Made by a program: the position numbers and the translations under genes
Shown here: one piece after another, positions 57,545-64,000 of the stretch
How the letters are laid out: every line of letters starts with the position of its first letter
How positions within the stretch are numbered: position 1 is the stretch's first letter
DNA from: JAVDCA01 sp035293985
GTDB taxonomy: Bacteria; Pseudomonadota; Alphaproteobacteria; Rhizobiales; Xanthobacteraceae
Reading direction: 5' to 3'
Length of the DNA stretch: 64,000 nucleotides
NCBI GenBank assembly: GCA_035293985.1
Contig: DATGLS010000052.1
Coordinates: 372,001-436,000, forward strand
The notes under the pieces: model-generated
What the model was told of the DNA's origin: nothing
What the model saw: only the letters and a program-made list of their open reading frames with translations
Database searches by the model: none

Positions 57545-58210
57545 ATGCCCGACCCTGCGCCAGAGGCGGCGGAGTTCAAGCGCGGTCGCGGCGGCCGGCC
57601 GACCCGCGCCGAGGCGGCGCGTCGCCATGCGGTGCTGCTCGCGACGGCCGCGCGGCTGTTCATCGCGGACGGGCTCGACGTCGTCTCGGTCGACGAGATC
57701 GCGCGGCAGGCGCGCGTCGCCAAGCGCTTCATCTACGGGCGCTATCGCGACAAATCGGAGCTGTTCGTCGCCGCGATCGAGCATTATTTCACCGGCCGGC
57801 TGGAGGCGCTGCACGAGTTCACGCCGCCGCGGCGCGACGTCGAGCAAGGTCTCATCGCATTCGGCCGCAGGCTGCTCGCGCTCGCGCTGCACCCCGACTC
57901 GCTCGCGCTGCAGCGCCTGTTCATCGCGGCGGCGCCGCGCTTCCCCGAGCTGGTTCAGCGCTTCATCGACCGCAATCGCCATCGCAGCATCGGCGAGATC
58001 GAGCGCGTGCTGCAGTTCTATGCGGAGCGCGGCGAGATCGAGCTTGCGCCCTCGCAGCTCACGGCCGAGCAGTTCTTCATCGCCATCGTCGGCATCCCGC
58101 AGCGGCTCGCGCTCGCCGGCCAGCGCGATCCCGCGCCGGCCGAGGCGCGGCGGCTGCGCGCGGCCGTGCGGCTGTTTCTCGACGGATGCCGGGCGCGACG
58201 CGGCAGGTAG
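57545..58210 (+). CDS. TetR-family regulator, CecR-like
   Basis: A 221-residue repressor with a basic N-terminal arm (FKRGRGGRPTRAEAARRHA), a helix-turn-helix (LFIADGLDVVSVDEIARQAR, then VAKRFIYGRYRDKSELF) and a C-terminal helical domain. It is divergent from the HlyD/ABC-2 operon with 104 bp between starts that hold the promoter and operator, the same relation as CecR and ybhGFSR in E. coli, which handles antibiotics and other toxic compounds. TTG at 57536 is a possible earlier start; ATG 57545 was preferred. No strong ribosome-binding site is evident. Confidence 0.87.
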   Translation: MPDPAPEAAEFKRGRGGRPTRAEAARRHAVLLATAARLFIADGLDVVSVDEIARQARVAKRFIYGRYRDKSELFVAAIEHYFTGRLEALHEFTPPRRDVEQGLIAFGRRLLALALHPDSLALQRLFIAAAPRFPELVQRFIDRNRHRSIGEIERVLQFYAERGEIELAPSQLTAEQFFIAIVGIPQRLALAGQRDPAPAEARRLRAAVRLFLDGCRARRGR

Positions 58211-58233
58211 AACAGTATGTTCCGACCTGCGCG

Positions 58234-58473
58234 TCAGTAGCCGACCGTGAAGCGCTGGCGTGAGTGCGCTCCGGTCTCGAGCTCGTCCGCCAGTGCGGCG
58301 GCGAAATCCTGGAACGAGATCGAGCTGCCCTGCGAGTTCGACAGGAGCTGGTCTGTGCCGATCCGGAATCGCCCGGTCCGATCCCCGGCGGCGAGGGCCG
58401 CCGACGGACAGATGAACACCCAGTTCAGATCGCGACGGATCGACCCGGGTCGCCTGGACTCTGCCCTATTCAA
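58234..58473 (-). pseudogene. C-terminal remnant of an NAD(P)-dependent oxidoreductase (NAD(P)H-binding family)
   Basis: The last 70 or so residues match the ending of small NAD(P)H-binding oxidoreductases: LNWVFICPSAALAAGDRTG, QLLSNSQGSSISFQDFA and DELETGAHSRQRFTVGY. The Rossmann part that should lie upstream is missing, and the sequence is cut near 58473 by unrelated DNA and the HxlR remnant. The stop codon is intact. This is a decayed gene fragment, not a working enzyme. Confidence 0.7.
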
Positions 58474-58520
58474 AGATCGTGGGTGTCGGAGGCGCGATCA
58501 ACGCACCGCGAGGTACGTGA

Positions 58521-58680
58521 ATGTCTTCTGACCGGATCCGTCCCCATGACAGCTCGGAAGGCCCCGGGACCGTCGTCTGCCCATTGGATCGTGCAATCCG
58601 CTGATCGGCGGCAAGTGGAAGATGCTCGTTATTCGTTCGCTGCAAGGCGAAAATTCCCGCGCCAAGGGAGCGCCGGCGCT
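58521..58680 (+). pseudogene. Frameshifted and truncated HxlR-family regulator
   Basis: The reading VVCPLDRAIR (from ATG 58521) runs into a stop at 58602-58604, while the continuation LIGGKWKMLVIRSLQGENSR appears in another frame from 58601. Together they give the HxlR hallmark CPLDRAIR-LIGGKWKMLVIRSL, so one base has been lost near 58600. The winged-helix part after SRAK is missing and the end of the next gene follows. HxlR genes often face an NAD(P)H-binding oxidoreductase gene, as the remnants do here. Confidence 0.7.
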
Positions 58681-58685
58681 GTGCC

Positions 58686-59723
58686 TCAGCGGCATCCGGC
58701 GCGGGTCGATGACTTGTTCTCGAGCTGGAACGGCCCGAGCTGTTTCACCGCCGCCTCGGCGTAGCTCATGTCCACCAGGCGCTCGGCCGGCAGGTCGGCG
58801 GTCGAGAACTTGTTCGCCACGTACCATTTCTGCATGTCGAGCATGCTGGCGATGTTGATGCGGCTGTCGGGGCTGCGCGACGGCCAGGGATAGTCGTTGA
58901 GGATCTTGGGATCGCGCTCGGAGCCGTGGCGCACGATGGCGTCGATCACCTCCTTGCGGATCGAACCGCCGTGATAGGCGTTGCAGTAGTCGCGCACGCC
59001 GCGCAGGTAGGCGGTGAAATACTTCTGCAGCGTGTCGTGGTTCTGCTTCGCCCAGTCGGTGTTGACGATGATCACCGCGATCGTCATCGGGCTCGGCTGC
59101 ACCAGCTTGTCGGGCTGCGCGAACGGCACCGCGAGGTTCTGCTCGGCGTATTCGTAGACGAACGGCGGGATCAGCAGCGCGGCGTCGATCGCCTTGTTGG
59201 CGAGGGCGGCCGCCATCTGGTTGAAGCGCAGCACCTTGACGTCGACGTCGGAGATCTTGAGGCCAACGGTCTCCAGCATCTTGCCGGTCTCGTAGGTCGA
59301 GACCGAGCCGACGCCGTTGCTGGCGATGGTGCGCCCCTTCAGCTGGCGTAGATCGGTGACCTCGCCCTTGAGCTCCGGTCGCAGCATCAGGTCGTGCCCG
59401 ATCGGCGTCGACACCCGGTCGCCGACGATGATGATCGGCAAGCCTTTCGCGACCGCGTTGAAATAGCCGGCCGAGACGCCACCGGCGATCACCTGCAGCT
59501 TGTTCTGCGCCAGCAGCACCATGGTGTTCGCCGAGGTGTCGATGTCGTCGATCACCACGTTGAGCCCGGCGTCCTTGAAGTAGCCGCGGTCGAGCGCGAT
59601 CAGCTCGGCGCCGTTGGAGACCGAGCGCACCAGCGCGACGTGGATGGTGTTGTCGTCGGCGCGGGCCGGGGCGGCGGATGCGACGGCGAGGACGGCGAGC
59701 GCGGCAATGCGGCGCAGCTTCAT
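58686..59723 (-). CDS. ABC-type substrate-binding protein, SsuA/NMT1-like
   Basis: A 345-residue periplasmic binding protein with a signal peptide (RRIAALAVLAVASAAPARAD) and the NMT1/SsuA-like fold: DNTIHVALVRSVSNGAELIA, YFKDAGLNVVIDDIDTSANT and LRQLKGRTIASNGVGSVSTY. Such proteins bind sulfonates, nitrate, taurine or pyrimidine precursors. No cognate permease or ATPase is in the window, so it is an orphan. GAGGAG precedes ATG 59723. Its 3' end lies next to the decayed HxlR remnant. Confidence 0.85.
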   Translation of the reverse strand: MKLRRIAALAVLAVASAAPARADDNTIHVALVRSVSNGAELIALDRGYFKDAGLNVVIDDIDTSANTMVLLAQNKLQVIAGGVSAGYFNAVAKGLPIIIVGDRVSTPIGHDLMLRPELKGEVTDLRQLKGRTIASNGVGSVSTYETGKMLETVGLKISDVDVKVLRFNQMAAALANKAIDAALLIPPFVYEYAEQNLAVPFAQPDKLVQPSPMTIAVIIVNTDWAKQNHDTLQKYFTAYLRGVRDYCNAYHGGSIRKEVIDAIVRHGSERDPKILNDYPWPSRSPDSRINIASMLDMQKWYVANKFSTADLPAERLVDMSYAEAAVKQLGPFQLENKSSTRAGCR

Positions 59724-59760
59724 GCGGTCTCCTCCTCTTCCCTCTCCCCCTTCGGGAGTC

Positions 59761-59866
59761 GGTAGGGTGGGCAACCGAATCTTCGCGGTTGCCCACGCGC
59801 ACCGACTTCGCGCCGTCGTGAGATCGACGTCGGCAAAATCGCAAGTGCGATTTTGCCCATCCTACG
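59761..59866. repeat. GTAGGGTGGGCAA-family inverted repeat, copy 2, with a perfect hairpin
   Basis: GGTAGGGTGGGCAA (59761-59774) is inverted near TTGCCCATCCTAC (59853-59865). Inside, GGCAAAATCGCA (59832-59843) and TGCGATTTTGCC (59846-59857) form a perfect 12-bp stem with a 2-nt loop just after the GST stop; it may serve as a terminator. Confidence 0.75.
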
Positions 59867-59868
59867 CT

Positions 59869-60567
59869 CTAGGCCCTGGCGTACTTCCCGCGGTTGAAGA
59901 ACCGGTCCTTGTCGTCGTCGGAGGCGGTCTCGCGGTTCGATTTGATCGCGCCGGTGATCTCGATCATCTTCTTCACCGCCGGTCGGGCCGCGATCGTCTC
60001 GAACCAGCGCTTGAGGTTGGGGTTGCTCTCCCACTTGACGCCCATGTTGTCGTGGTTGCGCGTCCACGGGAAGGTCGCGATGTCGGCGATCGTGTACTCG
60101 TCGCCGCCGAGGAACTTGGCTTCGCCGAGCCGTTTCTCCAGCACCTCATAGAGGCGCTTCACCTCGGTCTGGTAGCGCGTCATCGAGTACTCGTTGCCGG
60201 GCCCGGCGAACAGCTTGAAGTGCGTCCACTGGCCGAACATGGGGCCGACGCCGGTGAGCTGGACCATCAGCCACTGGATCACGTCGTAGCGCTTGGCCGT
60301 GTCCTTGGGCAGGAACTTGCCGGTCTTGTCGGCGAGATACATCAGGATCGCGCCCGACTCGATCACCGTGTAGGGCTTGCCGCCCGGGCCGTCGTGATCG
60401 ACGATCACCGGGATCTTCGAGTTCGGGCTGATCTTGACGAACTCGGGCTTGTACTGCTCGCCCTTCCACACATCCACCGGGATCATCTTGTAGGGCAGTC
60501 CGACTTCCTCGAGCATGATGAAAATCTTCTGCACGTTCGGGCTGGTCAAAGCATAGAGATCGATCAT
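59869..60567 (-). CDS. Glutathione S-transferase, YfcG/YghU-like (Nu class)
   Basis: A 232-residue GST. The thioredoxin-like domain (residues 1-85) has LYALTSPNVQKIFIMLEEVG, where the Thr-Ser-x-Asn stretch replaces a catalytic Tyr or Cys as in YfcG, ISPNSKIPVIVDHDG and the glutathione-binding IESGAILMYLADKTG. The all-helical domain has WLMVQLTGVGPMFGQWTHFK and DEYTIADIATFPWTR. Relatives act as disulfide-bond oxidoreductases with glutathione. No operon partner; a Rieske-protein gene is divergent across 157 bp. ATG 60567. Confidence 0.88.
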   Translation of the reverse strand: MIDLYALTSPNVQKIFIMLEEVGLPYKMIPVDVWKGEQYKPEFVKISPNSKIPVIVDHDGPGGKPYTVIESGAILMYLADKTGKFLPKDTAKRYDVIQWLMVQLTGVGPMFGQWTHFKLFAGPGNEYSMTRYQTEVKRLYEVLEKRLGEAKFLGGDEYTIADIATFPWTRNHDNMGVKWESNPNLKRWFETIAARPAVKKMIEITGAIKSNRETASDDDKDRFFNRGKYARA

Positions 60568-60724
60568 GGCTGGTGTTTCCTCTGCGCGAAAAGCGGCGGA
60601 CTTTAGCGCATGGGCCGCCGCAATGGCTACGCCCCTCCGCGCTTGCGGCGGGCGGGGCGCCCGCGCTTGCGGCGGGCCGGGCGCGCGGTAGAGTGGGCCG
60701 CAGGAAAAGGCCGTCGGACCGCAC

Positions 60725-61138
60725 ATGCCCAAGCACGTCGTCGCCACTGTCTCCGAGATTGCGCCCGGCGGTCGCAAGCGGGTCGAGGTGAAGGGGCGCG
60801 CCATCGTGCTGTTCAACCTCGGCGGCGAGTTCTTCGCGCTGGCGACGCGCTGCCCGCACCAGGGCGGCGACCTCAGCCAGGGCCACCTCACCTGCCTCGT
60901 GGAGTCTCCGGAGCCCGGCACGTACAAGACCTCGCGCCACGGCGAGATCCTGCGCTGCCCATGGCATCAGTGGGAGTACGACATCCGCACCGGCAAGTCG
61001 TGGGTCGACCCGCGCACCGTACGGGTGCGCAATTTCCCGGTGACGGTCGAGCCCGGCGCGACGCTGGTCGAGGGGCCTTACGTGGCGGAGACGTTCCCGG
61101 TGAGTGTGGAGGACCGATACGTCGTGGTGGAGATGTAG
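60725..61138 (+). CDS. Rieske [2Fe-2S] protein
   Basis: A 137-residue small ferredoxin. The cluster motifs are CPHQGGDLSQGHL (Cys and His) and CPWHQWEYD (Cys and His), i.e. CxH-x(n)-CxxH, about 45 residues apart, with a TYKTSRHGEILRCPWH link. It is longer between the motifs than simple dioxygenase ferredoxins and belongs to the nitrite reductase small-subunit/Rieske group that transfers electrons to oxygenases. No oxygenase gene is adjacent apart from the far TauD-type and flavin enzymes. Its TAG stop is part of the repeat that follows. Confidence 0.85.
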   Translation: MPKHVVATVSEIAPGGRKRVEVKGRAIVLFNLGGEFFALATRCPHQGGDLSQGHLTCLVESPEPGTYKTSRHGEILRCPWHQWEYDIRTGKSWVDPRTVRVRNFPVTVEPGATLVEGPYVAETFPVSVEDRYVVVEM

Positions 61139-61218
61139 GGTGGGCAAAGGCGCGAAACGCGCCGTGCCGACGTGACGCCCGCGTGAGGCACGGCGGTGCC
61201 CGCCTTGTCCGCCCTACG
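61135..61218. repeat. GTAGGGTGGGC-family inverted repeat, copy 3
   Basis: GTAGGGTGGGCAAAG (from 61135) is inverted near CTTGTCCGCCCTAC (ending 61217), with GGCGCG/CGCGCC pairing inside. Its left arm supplies the TAG stop of the Rieske gene (61136-61138) and its right arm, read on the minus strand, the TAG stop of the amidohydrolase (61214-61216). Confidence 0.8.
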
Positions 61219-62284
61219 CAAGCCGATAGGTCTTCCTTGGATTCTCCACCATCACCTTGCGGCGCAACTCCGGTGACAACCCCCGCGGCAGGATCGCATC
61301 GCCGTCGAACTGCCAGTGCGGATAGTCGCTCGCATAGAGCAGCATGTCGTCCGAGCCGAGATGCTCGATGGTGCGCGCAATCGTGGCCGTGTCGTCTGGC
61401 GCATCGAACGGTTGGATGGTCAGGCGGAAGTGCTCGCGAAAGATTTCCGACGGCGAGCGGTCGACCCAGGGAATTTCGCTGCGCAGCCCGCGCCAGAACT
61501 TGGAGAAACGCCACAGGAACGCCGGCACCCATGTCACGCCCGACTCGATCAGCACCACCTTGAGAGCCGGAAACTTGGCGAACACGCCCTCGCTGATCAG
61601 GCTTGCGGTCTGCGACTGGAAGCCCTGCGACTGGCTCGCATAGTCCTCCACGTAATATGTGGGCCAGCCGAGCGCCGTGACGGGGTGGCGATAGGCGCTG
61701 CCGGCATGGATGCCGATCGGCAGGCCGTGCCGCTCGGCAGCCGCGAAAATCGGCCAGAACTGCCGTCGGCCGAGCGGCGCCTCGCCCATCGCCAGCACCA
61801 GGATCTGCACGAAGCGCTTGTCGGCGGCGCGGCGCTCGATCTCGTCGACCGCGTGCTCGACGTTCTGCAGCGGCACCACGATGGAGGCGCGCAGGCGTGG
61901 ATCGCGGTCGAGCCATTCGCGGGCGATCCATTCGTTGAGCGCGCCCGCGAACGCCGCCGCCATGTACTCGTCGAACACGAGCTGAACGCCCAGGAGTGAG
62001 TTGAGGATCGCGGTGCCGGCACCCCAGCGGTCGAACACCTGGGCGCCGACGCCTGTCGCATCCATGCCGGCGCGGCCGTTGGCGTCGCGCAGGTCGGGCC
62101 GGGCCGAGAGTGGAGCATTGGGCGGATAGCTGATGCTGTCGAGCGATTCGATGCCGCGCTCGACCACCGAGGTGCGCCAGTGGTCGTCGAGATAGGGCAG
62201 CAGCGCCCGCATGCCGGGTACGCCCGGATGGACGTCGCAGTCGATGGGCTTTTCATCCGGTGTGCTCGCCGCTGTGTTCGCCAT
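61214..62284 (-). CDS. Amidohydrolase family protein (ACMSD-like, DCDVHP group)
   Basis: A 356-residue TIM-barrel enzyme of the amidohydrolase_2 family. The N-terminal metal motif is DCDVHPG (Asp-x-His rather than HxH), followed by His in IGIHAGSAYRHP, His near IEHLGSDDMLLYASDYPHW and Asp in ASDYPHW as further metal or catalytic candidates. The DCDVHP group is common in Alphaproteobacteria; substrates include ring-cleavage acids and phenolic acids, but none is fixed here. GAGGG precedes ATG 62284. It is the last gene after a decayed FAD monooxygenase on the same strand, which suggests an old aromatic-degradation operon. Confidence 0.83.
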   Translation of the reverse strand: MANTAASTPDEKPIDCDVHPGVPGMRALLPYLDDHWRTSVVERGIESLDSISYPPNAPLSARPDLRDANGRAGMDATGVGAQVFDRWGAGTAILNSLLGVQLVFDEYMAAAFAGALNEWIAREWLDRDPRLRASIVVPLQNVEHAVDEIERRAADKRFVQILVLAMGEAPLGRRQFWPIFAAAERHGLPIGIHAGSAYRHPVTALGWPTYYVEDYASQSQGFQSQTASLISEGVFAKFPALKVVLIESGVTWVPAFLWRFSKFWRGLRSEIPWVDRSPSEIFREHFRLTIQPFDAPDDTATIARTIEHLGSDDMLLYASDYPHWQFDGDAILPRGLSPELRRKVMVENPRKTYRLA

Positions 62285-62292
62285 GGCGTCCC

Positions 62293-62691
62293 TCAGGCCT
62301 CGACCGCGGCGGCGGGCGGCGCCGACCACGCGTCGTCGTAACCATAGAGCCAGTGCGGATCGGTCGCCTGCCGCACCCACGTATTGGCGCTCGAGGCCGC
62401 CTGCATGGCGAGCGCCCCATGCAGGTCGCCACGATGCAGCGTGAGATAAGGCACGCCGTAGCGCTTCTCGACCGCCTCCCCGAGCGGATGATCGTTGGTC
62501 ACGGCGCCGCTGACCGCTTCGCGGTTGAGCGCGGTTGCGGGCGCAAACGCCACGCCGCGCAGCTCTGCCTCGGTGCCGAGGCCGCGATGGACCCGCATGG
62601 CATTCGGGCTCTGCTGGATGTCCGCGCGGACGCGAGCGAATTTTTCCGCCTGCTCGTAGATGGCGATCCTGATCCTGTGCAAACCTGCCAT
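62293..62691 (-). pseudogene. Internally deleted FAD-dependent monooxygenase (salicylate hydroxylase-like)
   Basis: The first part resembles residues 30-120 of salicylate hydroxylase-type enzymes (IAIYEQAEKFARVRADIQQS, PNAMRVHRGLG, HPLGEAVEKRYGVPYLTLHR) but lacks the N-terminal GxGxxG FAD loop. It then jumps to what looks like the C-terminal end of such proteins (TWVRQATDPHWLYGYDDAW). The middle of roughly 200 residues, with the second FAD motif GDA, is gone. It keeps an open frame of 132 codons but cannot bind FAD. Confidence 0.65.
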
Positions 62692-62720
62692 CGCTCGACC
62701 CTGGCTCGACTCGGCGAAAC

Positions 62721-63182
62721 TCACTCCGGCCTGCGCTCGGACGGCCACCGCATCAAGGTGCCGCTCGAGGTCGCGGTGGTCAGCAGCTTACCATGGTCGT
62801 CGCGCAGGCGTCCCTCCATGAACGTGATGGTGCGCCCCTTCTTCACAACCGCGCCCTCGCCGATCACCGCGCCCGGCCGCGCCGGGGCGAGGAAATGTGT
62901 GGTCATATCGATGGTCGGGACCGCCCAGCCTGGACCCATGGTGGAAAGCGCCGCAAACGACATCACGAGGTCGAGCATGGCGGCGAGCATGCCGCCCTGC
63001 ACGGTGCCGAGCAGGTTGCAGAACTCCGGCTGCGCCTGGAATGCGATCGTGATGCGGCCTGCCGCCGGATCGCAGGCGAGCGGCTTGGCGCTCAACAGGG
63101 TCGCGATCGGGTTGGTCGCATAGGTGCGCGAAATCCAGTCGAGCGCCTCGGCTTCCGCTGTCTGCATGAAATGCGCCCCCAT
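62721..63182 (-). CDS. PaaI-type hotdog thioesterase
   Basis: A 153-residue acyl-CoA thioesterase-like protein with the core NLLGTVQGGMLAAMLDLVMS (Gln in place of the His of the other copy), DMTTHFLAPARPGAVIGEGA and the ending TTATSSGTLMRWP. It differs from the thioesterase at 35834-36328 in the HGG position and is not a recent duplicate. ATG 63182 has GAGGGG 4 bp upstream; ATG 63167 is possible. It lies 29 bp upstream of the decayed FAD monooxygenase, so it was probably part of the same aromatic catabolism operon. Confidence 0.83.
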   Translation of the reverse strand: MGAHFMQTAEAEALDWISRTYATNPIATLLSAKPLACDPAAGRITIAFQAQPEFCNLLGTVQGGMLAAMLDLVMSFAALSTMGPGWAVPTIDMTTHFLAPARPGAVIGEGAVVKKGRTITFMEGRLRDDHGKLLTTATSSGTLMRWPSERRPE

Positions 63183-63204
63183 TGCGCCCCTCGGCGGGGC
63201 GAGT

Positions 63205-63277
63205 GTGAGTAGCGAATAGCGAATAGCAACGGGAGGGTCCACCTCCCCTATCCGCTACTCGCTATTCCCTATTCGCA
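63205..63277. repeat. GCGAATAGCGA-family inverted repeat, copy 2
   Basis: AGTAGCGAATAGCGAATAG on the left is inverted as CTATTCCCTATTCGC (63262-63276) on the right, with GGGAGG/CCTCCC pairing between. Same family as 1358-1426. It separates the thioesterase gene from the TctC gene. Confidence 0.7.
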
Positions 63278-63284
63278 TTGCCGG

Positions 63285-64000
63285 TCATGGCGCATGCACA
63301 TATTTCTTGGCGATCGGCCCCCACTTCGCGACCTCGGCGCCGACGAAGGCCATCACTTGCGCCGGCGTCATCGGCTCGCGCTCGATCGCGTCCTGGTCGA
63401 GGCGCTGCTTCACATCAGGCATGTCGAGCACCGCGTCGACGGCATGATTGAGCTTCTGGACGATCCCATCCGGCAGGCCGGCAGGGCCGGACAGCGCGAA
63501 CCAGGTGCGCACCGCGAGGTCGGGATAGCCGGATTCGGCGAGCGTCGGCACGTCGGGGAATTCCGGCACGCGCCGCCGCGACGACACCGCGATCGGGATC
63601 ACCTTGCCGGCGCGGATCTGGCCGAGGGCCGAGCTCCACGTCATGGTGCCGACCATCACATTCCCGGCGAGCAGGTCAAGCATCGCCTGGGCCGAGCCCT
63701 TGTGCGGTACGTGCACCAGCTTGATGCCGGCCTCGTGCGCCATCTCCTCCATCAGCAGGTGGCCGACCGTGCCGACGCCGGGCGAGACGAAGTCGAGCGA
63801 TGTCGTCTTCGCCAGCGCCACCAGCTCGGCGAGCGAATGGACGCCGAGCTTGGGATTGACGATGAACACATTGGGCGGGCCGCCGATATAGGCGATGTGG
63901 GTCGCGTCGCGCATCGGATCGAAGCCGGGGTTCTGGCTCGCCGCCGGCTCGATCGCATGATAGGCGATGCTCGAGATGACGAAGGTGTAGCCGTCCGGCG
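63285..64000 (-). CDS. TctC/Bug-type periplasmic solute receptor, C-terminal part
   Basis: The last 238 codons of a receptor whose N-terminus and signal peptide lie beyond the window. The fragment starts in PDGYTFVISSIAYHA, the usual loop in the first half of the family, and includes FVSPGVGTVGHLLMEEMAHE, HVPHKGSAQAMLDLLAGNV and the ending KWGPIAKKYVHAP. It is the sixth such receptor in this window. Whether a membrane partner or enzyme gene lies upstream cannot be seen. Confidence 0.9.
   Translation of the reverse strand, partial: PDGYTFVISSIAYHAIEPAASQNPGFDPMRDATHIAYIGGPPNVFIVNPKLGVHSLAELVALAKTTSLDFVSPGVGTVGHLLMEEMAHEAGIKLVHVPHKGSAQAMLDLLAGNVMVGTMTWSSALGQIRAGKVIPIAVSSRRRVPEFPDVPTLAESGYPDLAVRTWFALSGPAGLPDGIVQKLNHAVDAVLDMPDVKQRLDQDAIEREPMTPAQVMAFVGAEVAKWGPIAKKYVHAP

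Noticed and set aside
1..64000. CRISPR arrays, insertion sequences, phage or integrase genes
   Set aside because: No regularly spaced direct repeats with unique spacers and no transposase, integrase or phage structural motifs were recognised in any frame.

Overview
The window looks like chromosomal DNA of a high-GC alphaproteobacterium of the order Hyphomicrobiales (Bradyrhizobium/Pseudolabrys/Rhodoplanes-like). This rests on the trxB-lsrB gene pair, a DUF992 protein, BA14K-like repeats, many orphan TctC/Bug-type binding proteins, and several short palindromic repeat families that I recognise from that order. No rRNA, tRNA, CRISPR array, insertion sequence or phage gene was recognised. Codon use looks even throughout, so most of it reads as a resident catabolic and transport region.

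Layout. 1-9 kb: 3' end of trxB, a cysteine-free lsrB, an EAL phosphodiesterase, an EF-G paralogue, an outer-membrane barrel, a DUF992 protein, an AroE-like dehydrogenase and an amidohydrolase preceded by four tandem copies of its own ribosome-binding site and ATG. 9-18.6 kb: a dicarboxylate/hydroxy-acid region on both strands. It holds a TSUP permease, a two-subunit class I fumarase/tartrate dehydratase and a fumarate reductase-type flavoprotein in one operon, a TctC receptor with a two-subunit aconitase X, an lpxD paralogue, and the iron-sulfur and two membrane subunits of a succinate dehydrogenase/fumarate reductase as a second operon. 18.7-25 kb: a divergent GntR regulator and a sulfolactate operon (suyA, suyB, a YeiH-type exporter, a ComC-like dehydrogenase) extended by an M20 amidase and a secreted RidA protein.

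25-33 kb: an FAD monooxygenase, a damaged PIN-like toxin gene, a TctC receptor and a complete carbohydrate-type ABC importer. 33-42 kb: a TauD-type dioxygenase, an XRE regulator divergent from a DMT exporter, a thioesterase, a molybdopterin oxidoreductase, a TctC receptor and a class A penicillin-binding protein with two BA14K-like repeats at its C-terminus. 42-48 kb: two TctC receptors around a MetE-like protein and a ThDP enzyme. 47.5-52 kb: an ECF sigma factor with a DUF899 protein, two TetR systems and a glycosyltransferase. 52-58 kb: a cupin, a CoA-transferase and a TetR-controlled HlyD/ABC-2 efflux operon with a clear promoter and operator. 58-64 kb: three decayed genes among an orphan binding protein, a glutathione transferase, a Rieske protein, an amidohydrolase, a thioesterase and a sixth TctC receptor cut by the window edge.

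The genes together suggest broad scavenging of organic acids and sulfonates. Six TctC-type receptors occur without any TctA or TctB membrane partner, most beside a catabolic enzyme. The strongest pathway call is cleavage of (R)-sulfolactate to pyruvate and sulfite. The most unusual points are the added amidase/RidA genes in that operon, the fumarate reductase-type complex split over two operons, and the BA14K-tailed PBP1A.
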